64,000 nt of DNA from Intestinibacillus sp964580155 (GCA_964580155.1 CAZOJP010000003.1:1-64000); one strand, 5' to 3'; shown: positions 17,736-27,474, numbered from the stretch's first letter. The notes: generated by a model not told the origin, from the sequence alone. Translations and numbers: made by a program.

Positions 17736-19172
17736 ATGAAACTGCAGGAGCTTTTGCAGGGTGTTGCAGCCGAGTATTGCGGCGCCGATGCCGCGCTCAC
17801 GGTGCGCGAGGTGCGCTACGATTCGCGCGAAGTGCAGCCGGGCGATCTTTTTGTCGCAATCCGCGGCTACGAGACCGACGGTCACCAATATATTGACAAG
17901 GCACTCGCGCAGGGCGCCGCCGCAATCGTGTGTGAGGAGGCGCGCGCGGGCGTGCCCGCGGTGATCGTGCAAAACAGCCGCGCCGCCCTCGCGGATATCG
18001 CCGCGAACCGCTTCGGTCATCCGGCGCAGGGCATGACGATGATCGGTGTGACCGGCACAAACGGCAAAACGACGACGACCTATCTCATCAAACACATCCT
18101 GGAGGCACAGGGGCACAAGGTCGGACTGATCGGCACAAATCAGAACCTCGTCGGCGACGAGGTCGTCGAGACCGAGCGCACGACCCCGGAATCCTACGAG
18201 CTGCACGCGCTGTTTGCGCGCATGCGCGACGCGGGCTGCACCCATGTCATCATGGAGGTGTCGTCCCATTCGCTCGTGCTCGACCGCGTGCGCGGCATCC
18301 CGTTTGCGGTCGGCGCGTTCACCAATCTGACGCAGGATCATCTGGATTTCCACAAAACGATGGAGGACTATCGCAAGGCGAAGGCGCTGCTGTTTACCAT
18401 GTGCCGCACGGGGGTTCTCAATCTCGATGATCCGGCCGCGGACAAAATGATTGCAGACGCGCGCTGTCCGGTGCTGACCTTTTCCGCGCAGTCGGACAAC
18501 GCAAACCTGTCGGCAAAGAACGTGCAGCTCCACGCGGACGGCGTGGACTTCATCTGCGCGACCGAAGGCGCGCTGGCGCGCGTGCATCTGGGCATTCCGG
18601 GCCTGTTCTCGGTGCACAATGCGCTGTGCGCGCTCGGCTGCGCGGTTGCGCTCGATATTCCGCTTGAGCGCGCGGCGGCTGCGCTCGGTGACGCGCACGG
18701 CGTCAAGGGGCGCGCCGAGGTCGTGCCGACCCCGACCGACTACACCGTGCTCATCGACTACGCGCACTCGCCCGACGGCGTGGAGAACATCCTCAAGGCG
18801 GTGCGCGGCTTTTCCAAGGGGCGCGTGATTGCAATCTTTGGCTGCGGCGGCGACCGCGACCGCACCAAGCGGCCGAAAATGGGCGCACTTGCGGCGCAGC
18901 TTGCGGATTTGTGCGTTGTGACCTCGGATAATCCGCGCACCGAGCAGCCCGAGGCGATTATCGCGGATATTGTGGAGGGCATGCACGGCTCCAAGACGCC
19001 GTATGAGGTCATCTGCGACCGCCGCGAGGCGATCCGCTGGGCGCTCGCCCACGCGCGCAAGGACGACACACTGGTCTTTATGGGCAAGGGGCACGAGACC
19101 TATCAGGAGATCAACCACGTCAAGCACCATCTTGACGAGCGGGAAGAAATTGCGCAATACTTTGCAAAATGA
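17736..19172 (+). CDS. murE: UDP-MurNAc-tripeptide ligase (meso-DAP adding)
   Basis: This 478-residue Mur ligase has the ATP-binding GVTGTNGKTTTTYLI at about 106-120, carbamylated-lysine region and the substrate motif DNPR at about residue 400, which selects meso-diaminopimelate rather than lysine. It adds the third peptide residue to UDP-MurNAc-dipeptide in the cytoplasm. Length is standard. The wall is therefore expected to be the mDAP type. GAGAGGAA precedes the ATG. Confidence 0.95.
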   Translation: MKLQELLQGVAAEYCGADAALTVREVRYDSREVQPGDLFVAIRGYETDGHQYIDKALAQGAAAIVCEEARAGVPAVIVQNSRAALADIAANRFGHPAQGMTMIGVTGTNGKTTTTYLIKHILEAQGHKVGLIGTNQNLVGDEVVETERTTPESYELHALFARMRDAGCTHVIMEVSSHSLVLDRVRGIPFAVGAFTNLTQDHLDFHKTMEDYRKAKALLFTMCRTGVLNLDDPAADKMIADARCPVLTFSAQSDNANLSAKNVQLHADGVDFICATEGALARVHLGIPGLFSVHNALCALGCAVALDIPLERAAAALGDAHGVKGRAEVVPTPTDYTVLIDYAHSPDGVENILKAVRGFSKGRVIAIFGCGGDRDRTKRPKMGALAAQLADLCVVTSDNPRTEQPEAIIADIVEGMHGSKTPYEVICDRREAIRWALAHARKDDTLVFMGKGHETYQEINHVKHHLDEREEIAQYFAK

Positions 19173-19197
19173 TTAAAAAATAGGGTGTTTACAACAA

Positions 19198-20598
19198 ATG
19201 GAACATTTTAAACTGGAGCAGGCTGCGCTTTGGACGCAGGGAATCCTGCAAGGGGACGGCGCGCTCACAATGACCCGCGTGTCGACCGATTCGCGCGACA
19301 CGGGCGCGGGCTGTCTGTTCATTCCGCTCGTCGGAGACCGATTTGACGGACATGATTTTATCGATCAGGCGATTGCGGGCGGTGCATCCGCGATTTTGAC
19401 CCATCGTGAGGGCGCGTATGCCGTGCCGTCCGTCCGCGTGGCGGACACCCGTCAGGCGCTGCTCGATCTTGCGGGCGGATACCGCGCCGGCATGGCGGCA
19501 AAGGTCGTGGGCGTGACCGGCTCGGTCGGCAAAACGACGACCAAGGAGATGATCGCCTCCGTGCTTGCGCAGCACTGCGACACGCTCAAGACCGAGGGCA
19601 ATCTGAATAACGAGATCGGCATGCCGCTGACCGCGCTGCGCATCGAGCGCCACACGCAGGCCGCAGTGCTCGAAATGGGCATGAACCACTTTGGCGAGCT
19701 GTCCCGCATGACGCGCGCGGCGCAGCCGAACTTCGCGGTCATCACGACAATCGGCACCTCGCACATCGAGTTTCTCGGCTCGCGCGAGGGCATCCGCCAG
19801 GCGAAGCTGGAAATTCTGGAGGGGCTGCAGCCGGACGGTGTCGCGATCCTGTGCGGCGATGAGCCGCTTTTGTGGGAAAAGCGCGGCGCGCTGCCCTGCC
19901 GCACGATTTATTACGGCATCGAAAACCCGAACTGCGACCTGACCGCGGAGAACATCGTCAACGAGGGCGCGATTGTGCGGTTTGAAATGCGCAACCGCAC
20001 GCTGTGGGAATGCCGCCAGATTCCGGTGGGGGAGACCATCCGCGCGCATCTGAGCGTGGCAGGGCGGCACAACGTGCTCAACGCGCTTGCCGCGACCGCG
20101 GTGGCGCTCGAGCTGGGGGAGGAGCCGGGGGACATCGTCGCAGGTCTGGCAGGCTACAAGCCCGACGGCCTGCGTCAGAACACCTATGAGAAAAACGGCT
20201 ATCTGCTTTTTGCCGATTGCTATAATGCCTCACCCGACGCGGTCGAGGCCGCGCTGCAGGCATTTTCCGAGCTGCGCTGCACGGGCCGCCGCTTTGCGGT
20301 GCTCGGCGGCATGCTGGAGCTGGGGGACTATGCTGCCGAGGGGCACCGCCGCGCAGGCGCCGCCGCCGCGCGCTATGCCGACGCGCTCTATTTATACGGT
20401 GCAGGCAGCGCGCACATGCGTGAGGGCGCACGCGATGCAGGCATGCCCGAAGCGCAGATTCACTGCTTTGACACACACGAGGCGCTCGCCGATGCGCTGC
20501 GGGCGGACGCCCGACCGGGTGACGCGCTGCTCTTCAAGGGCAGCCGCGGTATGAAAATGGAGCGTGCGCTCGCGTTGTTTACGGGGGAAGAAGGATAA
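19198..20598 (+). CDS. murF: UDP-MurNAc-tripeptide--D-Ala-D-Ala ligase
   Basis: This 466-residue Mur ligase has GVTGSVGKTTTKEMIA as its P-loop at about 103-118, then EMGMNHFGE and the ADCYNASPDA motif near 340. It adds D-Ala-D-Ala to the UDP-MurNAc tripeptide. The ribosome site is weak (AGGGTG, 9 nt upstream). Its stop codon directly abuts the mraY start. Bacillus does not have murF at this place; here it follows murE as in proteobacterial and many clostridial clusters. Confidence 0.94.
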   Translation: MEHFKLEQAALWTQGILQGDGALTMTRVSTDSRDTGAGCLFIPLVGDRFDGHDFIDQAIAGGASAILTHREGAYAVPSVRVADTRQALLDLAGGYRAGMAAKVVGVTGSVGKTTTKEMIASVLAQHCDTLKTEGNLNNEIGMPLTALRIERHTQAAVLEMGMNHFGELSRMTRAAQPNFAVITTIGTSHIEFLGSREGIRQAKLEILEGLQPDGVAILCGDEPLLWEKRGALPCRTIYYGIENPNCDLTAENIVNEGAIVRFEMRNRTLWECRQIPVGETIRAHLSVAGRHNVLNALAATAVALELGEEPGDIVAGLAGYKPDGLRQNTYEKNGYLLFADCYNASPDAVEAALQAFSELRCTGRRFAVLGGMLELGDYAAEGHRRAGAAAARYADALYLYGAGSAHMREGARDAGMPEAQIHCFDTHEALADALRADARPGDALLFKGSRGMKMERALALFTGEEG

Positions 20599-21624
20599 AT
20601 GGCAGGAATACTTGGATTGGCGCTGCTCGTCGCGTTCGCCGTGACGGTCGTGCTCGCAAAGCCGGTCATCCACTGGCTGCGGAAAATGAAATTTGGTCAA
20701 AAAATTCTTGAAATTGGCCCCAAATGGCACATGAATAAGCAAAATATTCCCACGATGGGTGGTATGATGTTTATCGTCGGCATTTCGGCTGCGGTGCTCG
20801 CCGGTATGTGCCGGCTGCGCGCCGCAAACGAGAGCTGGGCGCAGACATGGGCGCTCGGCGCGGCGGGGATCATCCTGCTGGGGCTGGCGCTCGCATACGG
20901 CCTGGTCGGCATGGTCGACGATCTTGCAAAAATCAAGAAAAAGCAGAATGCCGGACTGACAGCCATGCAGAAGCTGATATTACAAATTGTAGTAGCTGCG
21001 GTTTTTATTACAGTTTTGCGCATCACGGGTGATGTCGACACCGCAATCTGGGTGCCGTTTCTGAACGTATCCTTTTCCGTGCCGTGGGTTATATACATCA
21101 TTTTTGCGGCATTTGTCATCGTCGGCGCGGACAATGCGGTCAACCTGACCGACGGAATCGACGGGCTGGCCGCAGGTGTCACGCTGCCGGTTGCGCTGTT
21201 TTTCGCGTCGGTCGGTGTGCGCACGCACAATGCCGGTGTTGTGCTGTTCGCAGGCGCACTCGCAGGCGCGCTCGCCGCGTTCCTGATTTTCAATTTCAAC
21301 CCTGCAAAGGTGTTTATGGGCGATACCGGCTCGCTGTTTCTGGGCGGCGCGGTGGCAGGTCTGGCGTTCGCGTGCGACATGCCGCTCGTTTTAATTCCGG
21401 TTGGTGCGATTTACATCTGGGAAACGCTCTCTGTTATCATTCAGGTCACTTATTTCAAATTCAGCCACGGCAAGCGCGTGTTTAAAATGGCGCCGTTTCA
21501 CCATCATCTTGAGATGTCGGGCTGGGGCGAGAAAAAAATTGTGATCGTGTTCACGCTGATCACGGCCGCGCTGTGCGCGCTGGGCTGGCTTGCGGTGCAG
21601 CCGCGCCTGCCGATGCTGCCGTAA
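20599..21624 (+). CDS. mraY: Phospho-MurNAc-pentapeptide-transferase MraY
   Basis: This 341-residue integral membrane protein has about ten membrane segments and the MraY catalytic motifs GMVDDLAK (about 101-108), NAVNLTDGIDGLA (about 178-190), GDTGS and the C-terminal FHHHLE. It makes lipid I from UDP-MurNAc-pentapeptide and undecaprenyl phosphate. The ATG abuts the murF stop, with AGAAGGA just upstream. Length is typical. Confidence 0.97.
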   Translation: MAGILGLALLVAFAVTVVLAKPVIHWLRKMKFGQKILEIGPKWHMNKQNIPTMGGMMFIVGISAAVLAGMCRLRAANESWAQTWALGAAGIILLGLALAYGLVGMVDDLAKIKKKQNAGLTAMQKLILQIVVAAVFITVLRITGDVDTAIWVPFLNVSFSVPWVIYIIFAAFVIVGADNAVNLTDGIDGLAAGVTLPVALFFASVGVRTHNAGVVLFAGALAGALAAFLIFNFNPAKVFMGDTGSLFLGGAVAGLAFACDMPLVLIPVGAIYIWETLSVIIQVTYFKFSHGKRVFKMAPFHHHLEMSGWGEKKIVIVFTLITAALCALGWLAVQPRLPMLP

Positions 21625-21646
21625 CTGACAAGGAAGGAGCTTTCCT

Positions 21647-22798
21647 GTGCCGACGATGTCCCGACAACTTTTGGAGCGCGAGCCGCCGCGCGAGCGTGCG
21701 CGCAGCAGACCGATGGACGGTTCGCTGCTGCTCATGGTGCTCATGCTGCTGGCGACCGGACTGATCGCCCTCTTTACCGCGAGCTACTCCAACGCGATCC
21801 ATTACAACAACAACGGCCTGTATTATGTCACGCGTCAGGGCGTGTTTGCAGTGCTGGGCGTCGTGATCATGCTACTTACCTCGCGGATCAATTATCATGT
21901 GTATGCCAAACTGCAAAAGCCGATTTTCCTGGTGGCGCTCGCCATGCTTGCGATCGTGCCCTTTGTCGGACAGACGCGCAAGGGCGCGACGCGCTGGCTC
22001 GGCATCGGTGAGCTGATTTCCTTTCAGCCGTCCGAAATTATGAAAATCGCGCTGATCATTTCGTTTGCATACTACATTGCGCGCGACCAGAAGAGCATTC
22101 GCACCTTTCGCGGGCTGGTGAAGCCCTATGGGCTGGCGCTCGTGCTCGTCGCGGGACTGCTCTATCTAGAACCGCATATGTCCGCAACCATGATCATGTT
22201 TCTCATCGGCTTTGTCATGCTGTTTGTCGGCGGTATGCGGCTGTGGTACTTTGTCCCGATTTTCATTGCCGCGCCGCTCGCGATTCTCGGCTATGTGAAG
22301 GTGAAGCCCTATGCCATGCAGCGCCTGCTCGTATGGTTCGATCCGTGGGTCGATTTTCGCGGCGACGGTTGGCAGGGTGCGATGAGCGCAATCTCCATCG
22401 GCTCGGGCGGACTGTGGGGGTTGGGACTGGGGCAGGGCCGACAAAAGCATCTGTTTTTGCCCGAGCCGCAGAACGACTTCATCTTTTCCGCAATCAGTGA
22501 GGAGCTGGGCTTTATCGGCGCAACGCTTATCATGCTGATGTTTGCGTATCTCGTGTTTCGGGGCTTCTATATCGCGCGCTCTTCCCGCGACAAGTTCGGC
22601 TGCATGCTTGCAACCGGCATCACGGCGAAGCTCGGCATCCAGACGCTCATGAATCTGTTCGTCGTTTCCGGTATCTTTCCGGTTACGGGCGCGTCGCTGC
22701 CGTTCTTCAGCTATGGCGGTACGGCGCTTGTCATGCAGCTCTTTGAAATGGGCGTGCTGCTCAACATTTCGCGATCCATGGTTGCGGGCAGTGAATAG
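21647..22798 (+). CDS. ftsW: SEDS peptidoglycan polymerase FtsW/SpoVE
   Basis: This 383-residue SEDS protein has ten predicted membrane segments and the family stretches GATRWLGIGELISFQPSE, LPEPQNDFIFSAISEELGF and PFFSYGGTA near the C-terminus. FtsW polymerizes lipid II and works with the class B PBP encoded in the same cluster. I choose the GTG at 21647 because AAGGAG lies 7 nt upstream; an ATG three codons later is possible. murD, usually next to this gene in Bacillus, is absent. Confidence 0.93.
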   Translation: MPTMSRQLLEREPPRERARSRPMDGSLLLMVLMLLATGLIALFTASYSNAIHYNNNGLYYVTRQGVFAVLGVVIMLLTSRINYHVYAKLQKPIFLVALAMLAIVPFVGQTRKGATRWLGIGELISFQPSEIMKIALIISFAYYIARDQKSIRTFRGLVKPYGLALVLVAGLLYLEPHMSATMIMFLIGFVMLFVGGMRLWYFVPIFIAAPLAILGYVKVKPYAMQRLLVWFDPWVDFRGDGWQGAMSAISIGSGGLWGLGLGQGRQKHLFLPEPQNDFIFSAISEELGFIGATLIMLMFAYLVFRGFYIARSSRDKFGCMLATGITAKLGIQTLMNLFVVSGIFPVTGASLPFFSYGGTALVMQLFEMGVLLNISRSMVAGSE

Positions 22799-22871
22799 CG
22801 CGCAGCCCAACCACAAACCCTAGCAGCACCGCCGCACACGCGGTGCCGCCCTGAGAAAGGTTCGTTTTGTT

Positions 22872-23993
22872 ATGAAACTGTATATCACCGGCGGCGGCAC
22901 CGGCGGCCATGTCAATCCGGGGCTTGCAATTGCGCGCTATGTGCAAAGCAAGCGTCCGGATACCGAGATTCGCTTTGCGGGCACCGCGCACGGCATCGAG
23001 TCCAAGCTCGTGCCGCGGGAGGGCTATCCGCTCGATACGCTGGACATTGTAGGCCTGCACCGCAGCATGAAGCCCAAAGAAATGCTCTACAACCTCGGCG
23101 CGGCGCAAAAGGCGCTTGTCGCGACCGGCAGAGCCAAAAAGCTGCTGCAGCAGGCAAAGCCCGACTGCGTGATCGGCTGCGGCGGCTATGCGAGCTTCCC
23201 CATTGTCAAGGCGGCGCAGAAAATGGGCATTCCGACCGTGCTGCTCGAGGTGAACGCGCTGCCGGGCAAGGTGACAAAGCTGCTCGCCCCCAAGGCCGAC
23301 CGCGTGCTCGTGTGCTTTGAGGAGGCGCGGCAGCTGCTCGGCAGCCGGCCGAACATCCACCTGACCGGCGCGCCGGTGCGCGGAGAAATCGTATTTGCAA
23401 ACCGCGAGCAGGCGCGCAAATCCCTCGGGCTGGGCGATCGCAAGCTGGTTGTGTCGTTCTGGGGCTCGATGGGCGCACTGTACATGAACCGTCACATGGC
23501 GGATGTGGTGGCGCAGGAGGCGCGGGACAACGTGGACTATGTGCACATCCACGCGACCGGCACGGCGGCGTTCCGGTGGATGCCCGATCTTGTGCGGCAG
23601 CACGGCGGCGATCTGACGAAGCACAGCAACTTGCAGCTGGTCGAGTATATTTACAACATGGCGGAGCTGATGGCGGCGGCGGATCTCATCGTGTGCCGCG
23701 CGGGTGCGGCGACAATCGGCGAGCTGTGCGCGCTCGGCCGGCCGTCTATCATGGTGCCGTCCCCCTATGTTGCGGAGAACCATCAGGAGAAGAATGCGCG
23801 CGCGCTCGAGCGTGCAGGCGCGTGCCGTGTGCTGACCGAGCCCGCGTGCACGTCGGAAAAGCTGTACGGTATGATGCGCACGCTGCTGGCGGACGACGAC
23901 AAGCGCGCCGAAATGGGGCGCTGCGCCGCGCAGCTTGCAACGCTTGACGCATCGGAGAAGATTTACCGCTACATCCTTGAAGCGGCGCGCTAG
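22872..23993 (+). CDS. murG: UDP-GlcNAc:lipid I GlcNAc transferase MurG
   Basis: This 373-residue GT28 glycosyltransferase opens with YITGGGTGGHVNPGLAIA and has GGYASFP, the donor-binding CRAGAATIGELCALGRPSI and PYVAENHQEKNA. It converts lipid I to lipid II on the inner membrane face. The 73-bp spacer before it holds a GCACCGC/GCGGTGC hairpin without a T-run (about 22827-22847). GAGAAAGG precedes the ATG. Confidence 0.96.
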   Translation: MKLYITGGGTGGHVNPGLAIARYVQSKRPDTEIRFAGTAHGIESKLVPREGYPLDTLDIVGLHRSMKPKEMLYNLGAAQKALVATGRAKKLLQQAKPDCVIGCGGYASFPIVKAAQKMGIPTVLLEVNALPGKVTKLLAPKADRVLVCFEEARQLLGSRPNIHLTGAPVRGEIVFANREQARKSLGLGDRKLVVSFWGSMGALYMNRHMADVVAQEARDNVDYVHIHATGTAAFRWMPDLVRQHGGDLTKHSNLQLVEYIYNMAELMAAADLIVCRAGAATIGELCALGRPSIMVPSPYVAENHQEKNARALERAGACRVLTEPACTSEKLYGMMRTLLADDDKRAEMGRCAAQLATLDASEKIYRYILEAAR

Positions 23994-24009
23994 CCGGGGG
24001 AATACACTT

Positions 24010-24948
24010 ATGGCAAAAAAACAGACAAGCAGGCGGGCCAAGCTGCGGAAAAAAAACCGGCGGTGCGGCATCGGCTGTGTGCTGTATCGACTGGTCTGCT
24101 GTGCGCTCGTGATCGGAGCGGGCGCGGCTGCAATGACCGTGTTCTTTAAAATCGATACGATTCACGTGACGGGCACCGCGCGCTATCAGCCGGAGCAGGT
24201 CGAGCACACGCTGGGCGTGTCCGCAGGGGACAATCTCTTCCTCTGGGGGCGCACAAGCGGCGTACAGCGCCTGCTGCGCACCTATCCCTATATTGAGGAG
24301 GTTCGGATTTCGCGCGCGCTGCCCGGAACACTCAATGTTGAAATCATCGAAAGCCCGGCGTTCGCCGCGATTTCGGATGGTGGCAGCGGCTGCTACCTCA
24401 TCAGCGGCAGCGGCAAGCTGCTCGAACATGTGGAGGATGCAGCGACAGTTCAGCTGACACCGGTGACCGGCATGGCGATCGGCGAGCGCCAGGCCGGGGA
24501 GACGCTGGACGCAGACGACGGGCCTGCAACGCAGCAGCTCATCACTCTGCTCGACGCTTTGTCGCAGGGTAATCTGCTGCAAAACGTCAGCTTTATCAAC
24601 CTGACGAGCCTGACCGACGTGCACATCGGCTACCAAAACCGCTTTGACGTGCGGATTGGATCGTCCGGCGATCTGGCGCGCAAGCTGCGGTTTTTACAGG
24701 AGGTCGTGGACACCAAGCTGTCGCCCTCCGACATCGGTGTGATCGATTTATCGCAGCCGCCGCGGGCGAACTATTGGCCCGCACCGCTGAGCGAGATTGA
24801 GGCGGCAGCCGGCAAGCCGGACAAGCCTGCCGACACGGCGGATACGGCCGAAAACACGCAAGAAACGCCGGACACAGACAACGCGCACACGGAGGATACT
24901 GCGCAGACCGATCCGGACTATGCCGCGGACGCACCGCCCGAGGCCTGA
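24010..24948 (+). CDS. ftsQ: Cell division protein FtsQ/DivIB
   Basis: This 312-residue bitopic protein has a short Lys/Arg-rich cytoplasmic N-terminus, one membrane segment at about 24-44, a POTRA domain (IDTIHVTGTARYQPEQVEHTL) and the FtsQ-type beta region. The last ~40 residues are a disordered Asp/Thr/Glu/Pro-rich tail, as in Gram-positive DivIB. It links FtsL/DivIC to the divisome. The ATG at 24010 follows GGGGGAA by 8 nt; upstream codons in frame lie inside murG. Confidence 0.88.
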   Translation: MAKKQTSRRAKLRKKNRRCGIGCVLYRLVCCALVIGAGAAAMTVFFKIDTIHVTGTARYQPEQVEHTLGVSAGDNLFLWGRTSGVQRLLRTYPYIEEVRISRALPGTLNVEIIESPAFAAISDGGSGCYLISGSGKLLEHVEDAATVQLTPVTGMAIGERQAGETLDADDGPATQQLITLLDALSQGNLLQNVSFINLTSLTDVHIGYQNRFDVRIGSSGDLARKLRFLQEVVDTKLSPSDIGVIDLSQPPRANYWPAPLSEIEAAAGKPDKPADTADTAENTQETPDTDNAHTEDTAQTDPDYAADAPPEA

Positions 24949-24987
24949 CCGCGTTTCGGCGCAAAAGCCCCGTGATAGGAGAAACGA

Positions 24988-25749
24988 ATGAAGAAAAAAG
25001 GAAGTATTGCAATCGCAACCATTTGCATGCTGCTGACGTTCATGCTGACCTGGCAGTTTCGCAGCGTGACCGCTTCGGGCGGACTGACGAATGACACCGC
25101 GCGCGCACGCGCCGATCAGCTGCAAACCCAGCTGATTAACGAGCAGGAAAAAAGCGAAGCGCTGCTGCATCAGCTGCTGGCGTATCAGGAGGAGCTCAAG
25201 GAATTCTCCGAAAAGGCGGAAAAAAGCGGCGGCTATGCCGAGGTGCTCGCCCACCAGCTGGAGCAGGCTATGATTCTGTCGGGACAGGCTTCCGTGCAGG
25301 GGCCGGGTGTCATCGTCAAGTTAAGCGACTCGCGCCGCCCCAACACGACGGGCATGGATGAAAACAACTACGTCATCCACGACGAGGATTTGCTCAAGGT
25401 GATCAATGAGCTGCGCGACGCGGGCGCGGAGGCGATCGCGGTCAACGGCGAGCGGATCCTTGCAACGAGTGAGGTGCGCTGCGCGGGCTCAATCGTGAGC
25501 ATCAACAACAAGCGGTTTTCCGCACCGTATACGGTCAGCGCAATCGGCAGCTCCGACGAGCTTTATAATGCGCTGACCATGCGGCAGGGCGTTGTGGATT
25601 TGCTGGCGGTCTGGGGCATCCAGTGCGATGTCAGCCGCGCACTCTCCGTCACAATCAAGGGGTATGAGGGCGCGCTTGAATATAAATACGCCAAGCCGAT
25701 GAAGGAACTGAGCGCGGGCACGGCGCAAAACGGGAGGACGGGAACATGA
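24988..25749 (+). CDS. DUF881 family protein (YlxW/YlxX-like)
   Basis: This 253-residue protein has an N-terminal membrane anchor or signal (about 8-26), a coiled coil (about 38-85) and the DUF881 core including GPGVIVKLSDS, VNGERILATSEVRCAG and AIGSSDELYNAL. Members lie between divIB and ftsZ in Firmicutes; their role is unclear, possibly envelope- or division-related. It overlaps the next gene by 4 nt (ATGA). Confidence 0.87.
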   Translation: MKKKGSIAIATICMLLTFMLTWQFRSVTASGGLTNDTARARADQLQTQLINEQEKSEALLHQLLAYQEELKEFSEKAEKSGGYAEVLAHQLEQAMILSGQASVQGPGVIVKLSDSRRPNTTGMDENNYVIHDEDLLKVINELRDAGAEAIAVNGERILATSEVRCAGSIVSINNKRFSAPYTVSAIGSSDELYNALTMRQGVVDLLAVWGIQCDVSRALSVTIKGYEGALEYKYAKPMKELSAGTAQNGRTGT

Positions 25750-26174
25750 GAATTATGATCGCCGCCCTGCTCGGCATCGTGGGCGGGATGCTCATTCCGT
25801 GGAATATTCCGGCGGCGTATACGCCGTTTGTGGCGATGGGACTGCTCGCGGCCTGCAACACGCTCTTCGGCGGAATCGCCGCGGAGGTACGGCATCGCTT
25901 CGATGCGCGGGCGTTCATCAGCGGTTTTTTTATCAATACGGTTCTTGCGGCCCTGCTGACAATCCTCGGCACGCGGCTGGGAATGAACTTTTCAATCGCG
26001 GCAATCGTGTACTTCGGAACACGAATTTTCAATAATCTCGCAAAGATTCAGCATTATATATTGCAAAAAAAACCCATAGGCGTTAAAATGGAAGAGACCG
26101 ATGTGAATGCAGGGCGCATTCCAGAACAAACGTACCAGGCGACATCTTCGGATGAAGATGACGATGAAGAATAA
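25746..26174 (+). CDS. sbp: Small basic protein family (DUF1290)
   Basis: This 142-residue protein has three membrane segments and the DUF1290 core ARAFISGFFINTVLAALLT and LGMNFSIAAIVYFGTRIFNN LA in the C-terminal half. The family sits upstream of ftsA/ftsZ in Firmicutes. The C-terminal ~35 residues are an acidic extension ending in Asp/Glu repeats, beyond the usual ~110 residues. Its start overlaps the DUF881 stop. Confidence 0.87.
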   Translation: MRIMIAALLGIVGGMLIPWNIPAAYTPFVAMGLLAACNTLFGGIAAEVRHRFDARAFISGFFINTVLAALLTILGTRLGMNFSIAAIVYFGTRIFNNLAKIQHYILQKKPIGVKMEETDVNAGRIPEQTYQATSSDEDDDEE

Positions 26175-26203
26175 TTGTGAAATGTTACGGAGGACGGCAC
26201 AAA

Positions 26204-27349
26204 ATGGGTTTCGAGTTTGAGATGGGCATGGACAACGTCGTCACCATCAAGGTCATTGGTGTCGGCGGCGGCGGAAATAATGCGGTCAACCGCATGATCA
26301 CCAGCGGCGTACAGGGTGTAGAATTCATCGCCATCAATACAGATAAGCAGGCGCTCAACTATTCGGCGGCGACGGTTAAAATCCAGGTCGGCGAAAAGCT
26401 GACAAAGGGGCAGGGGGCGGGCTCAAACCCTGAGATTGGCCGTAAGGCGGCGGAAGAGAGCCGCGAGGAGATCACGAAGGCGCTGGAAGGCACCAACATG
26501 GTGTTCATCACCGCAGGCATGGGCGGCGGTACCGGCACGGGCGGTGCACCTGTCGTCGCGCAGATCGCGCGCGAAATGGGCATCCTGACAGTGGGCGTTG
26601 TCACGCGTCCGTTCAATTTCGAGGGCAAAAAGCGCATCGAGCAGGCGCTTGGCGGCATCGAAGCGCTGCGCGAAAACGTCGATTCGCTCGTCGTCATCCC
26701 GAACGAGAGGCTGAAATTTGTCTCCGAGCAAAAGATCACCTTCAAAAATGCATTCGATATCGCGGACGGTGTGCTCCGTCAGGCGGTCGCCAATATTTCC
26801 GAGCTGATCACCGTGCCCGGCTTCATCAACCTGGACTTTGCAGACGTTACCTCGGTTATGAAGGGCGCGGGCTTCGCGCACATCGGCACCGGCAAGGCGG
26901 CAGGCAAGGACAAGGCGGCGGAGGCGGCCAAGATGGCAATCTCCAGCCCGCTGCTTGAAACCTCAATCGACTCTGCGCACGGCGTCATCCTGTCCATCAC
27001 AGGCTCGTCCGATATCGGCCTGGACGAGATCGAAATTGCCGCAGGCATGGTGCAGGAGTCTGCGCACCCCGATGCGCACATCATCTTCGGCGCTTCGATT
27101 GACGAGGAGCTGGACGACGAGATTCGCGTGGTGGTCATTGCGACCGGCTTTGACACAACCCCCGCGGCGGCGGAGGAGGACACAAAGCAGGTCAAGCAGC
27201 CGGTGCAGTCCGTGGGGCATGCGGCTTCTGCCGCGCCGACGGCCGAGACGGCGGCCACTCCGTCCGGCGACGCAGTGCAGCCCGAAGCAAGCGGTGAGCA
27301 AGACACCTCGTTTGAAGACATCCTAAAGATTTTCAGCCGCGGACGGTAA
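26204..27349 (+). CDS. ftsZ: Cell division GTPase FtsZ
   Basis: This 381-residue tubulin homologue has IKVIGVGGGGNNAVNRM, the GTP-binding GMGGGTGTGGAPVVA at about 106-120 and the T7-loop NLDFADV. A disordered linker of about 45 residues leads to the terminal peptide FEDILKIFSRGR, a divergent version of the conserved C-terminal tail. It forms the Z ring. The ATG at 26204 follows CGGAGG; a start nine codons upstream would precede the ribosome site. ftsA does not precede it. Confidence 0.97.
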   Translation: MGFEFEMGMDNVVTIKVIGVGGGGNNAVNRMITSGVQGVEFIAINTDKQALNYSAATVKIQVGEKLTKGQGAGSNPEIGRKAAEESREEITKALEGTNMVFITAGMGGGTGTGGAPVVAQIAREMGILTVGVVTRPFNFEGKKRIEQALGGIEALRENVDSLVVIPNERLKFVSEQKITFKNAFDIADGVLRQAVANISELITVPGFINLDFADVTSVMKGAGFAHIGTGKAAGKDKAAEAAKMAISSPLLETSIDSAHGVILSITGSSDIGLDEIEIAAGMVQESAHPDAHIIFGASIDEELDDEIRVVVIATGFDTTPAAAEEDTKQVKQPVQSVGHAASAAPTAETAATPSGDAVQPEASGEQDTSFEDILKIFSRGR

Positions 27350-27370
27350 GCCTGCTGCGCGGTAAGTTGC

Positions 27371-27404
27371 AAAATCGGTTTCGTTTTCGGAACCGGTTTT
27401 GTTG
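27371..27404 (+). terminator. Terminator closing the dcw cluster
   Basis: AAAATCGGTTTC (27371-27382) pairs with GGAACCGGTTTT (27389-27400) over 12 bp with two G-T pairs and a 6-nt loop; the T-rich side ends the hairpin. Confidence 0.8.
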
Positions 27405-27430
27405 CTTTATGCGCAGATTTGGTGTAAAAT
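27402..27430 (+). promoter_or_regulatory. Promoter of the corA leader
   Basis: TTGCTT (27402-27407), a 17-nt spacer and TAAAAT (27425-27430), directly behind the ftsZ terminator. It would give a transcript starting about 38 nt before the leader ORF. Confidence 0.55.
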
Positions 27431-27474
27431 GAAAAGACGTGAACCTATTTGACAGACAGAAGGAGTGAGCACCC

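Noticed and set aside
27428..27451. Seven-codon ATG frame upstream of the corA leader ORF.
   Set aside because: It overlaps the predicted -10/start region and has no ribosome site.
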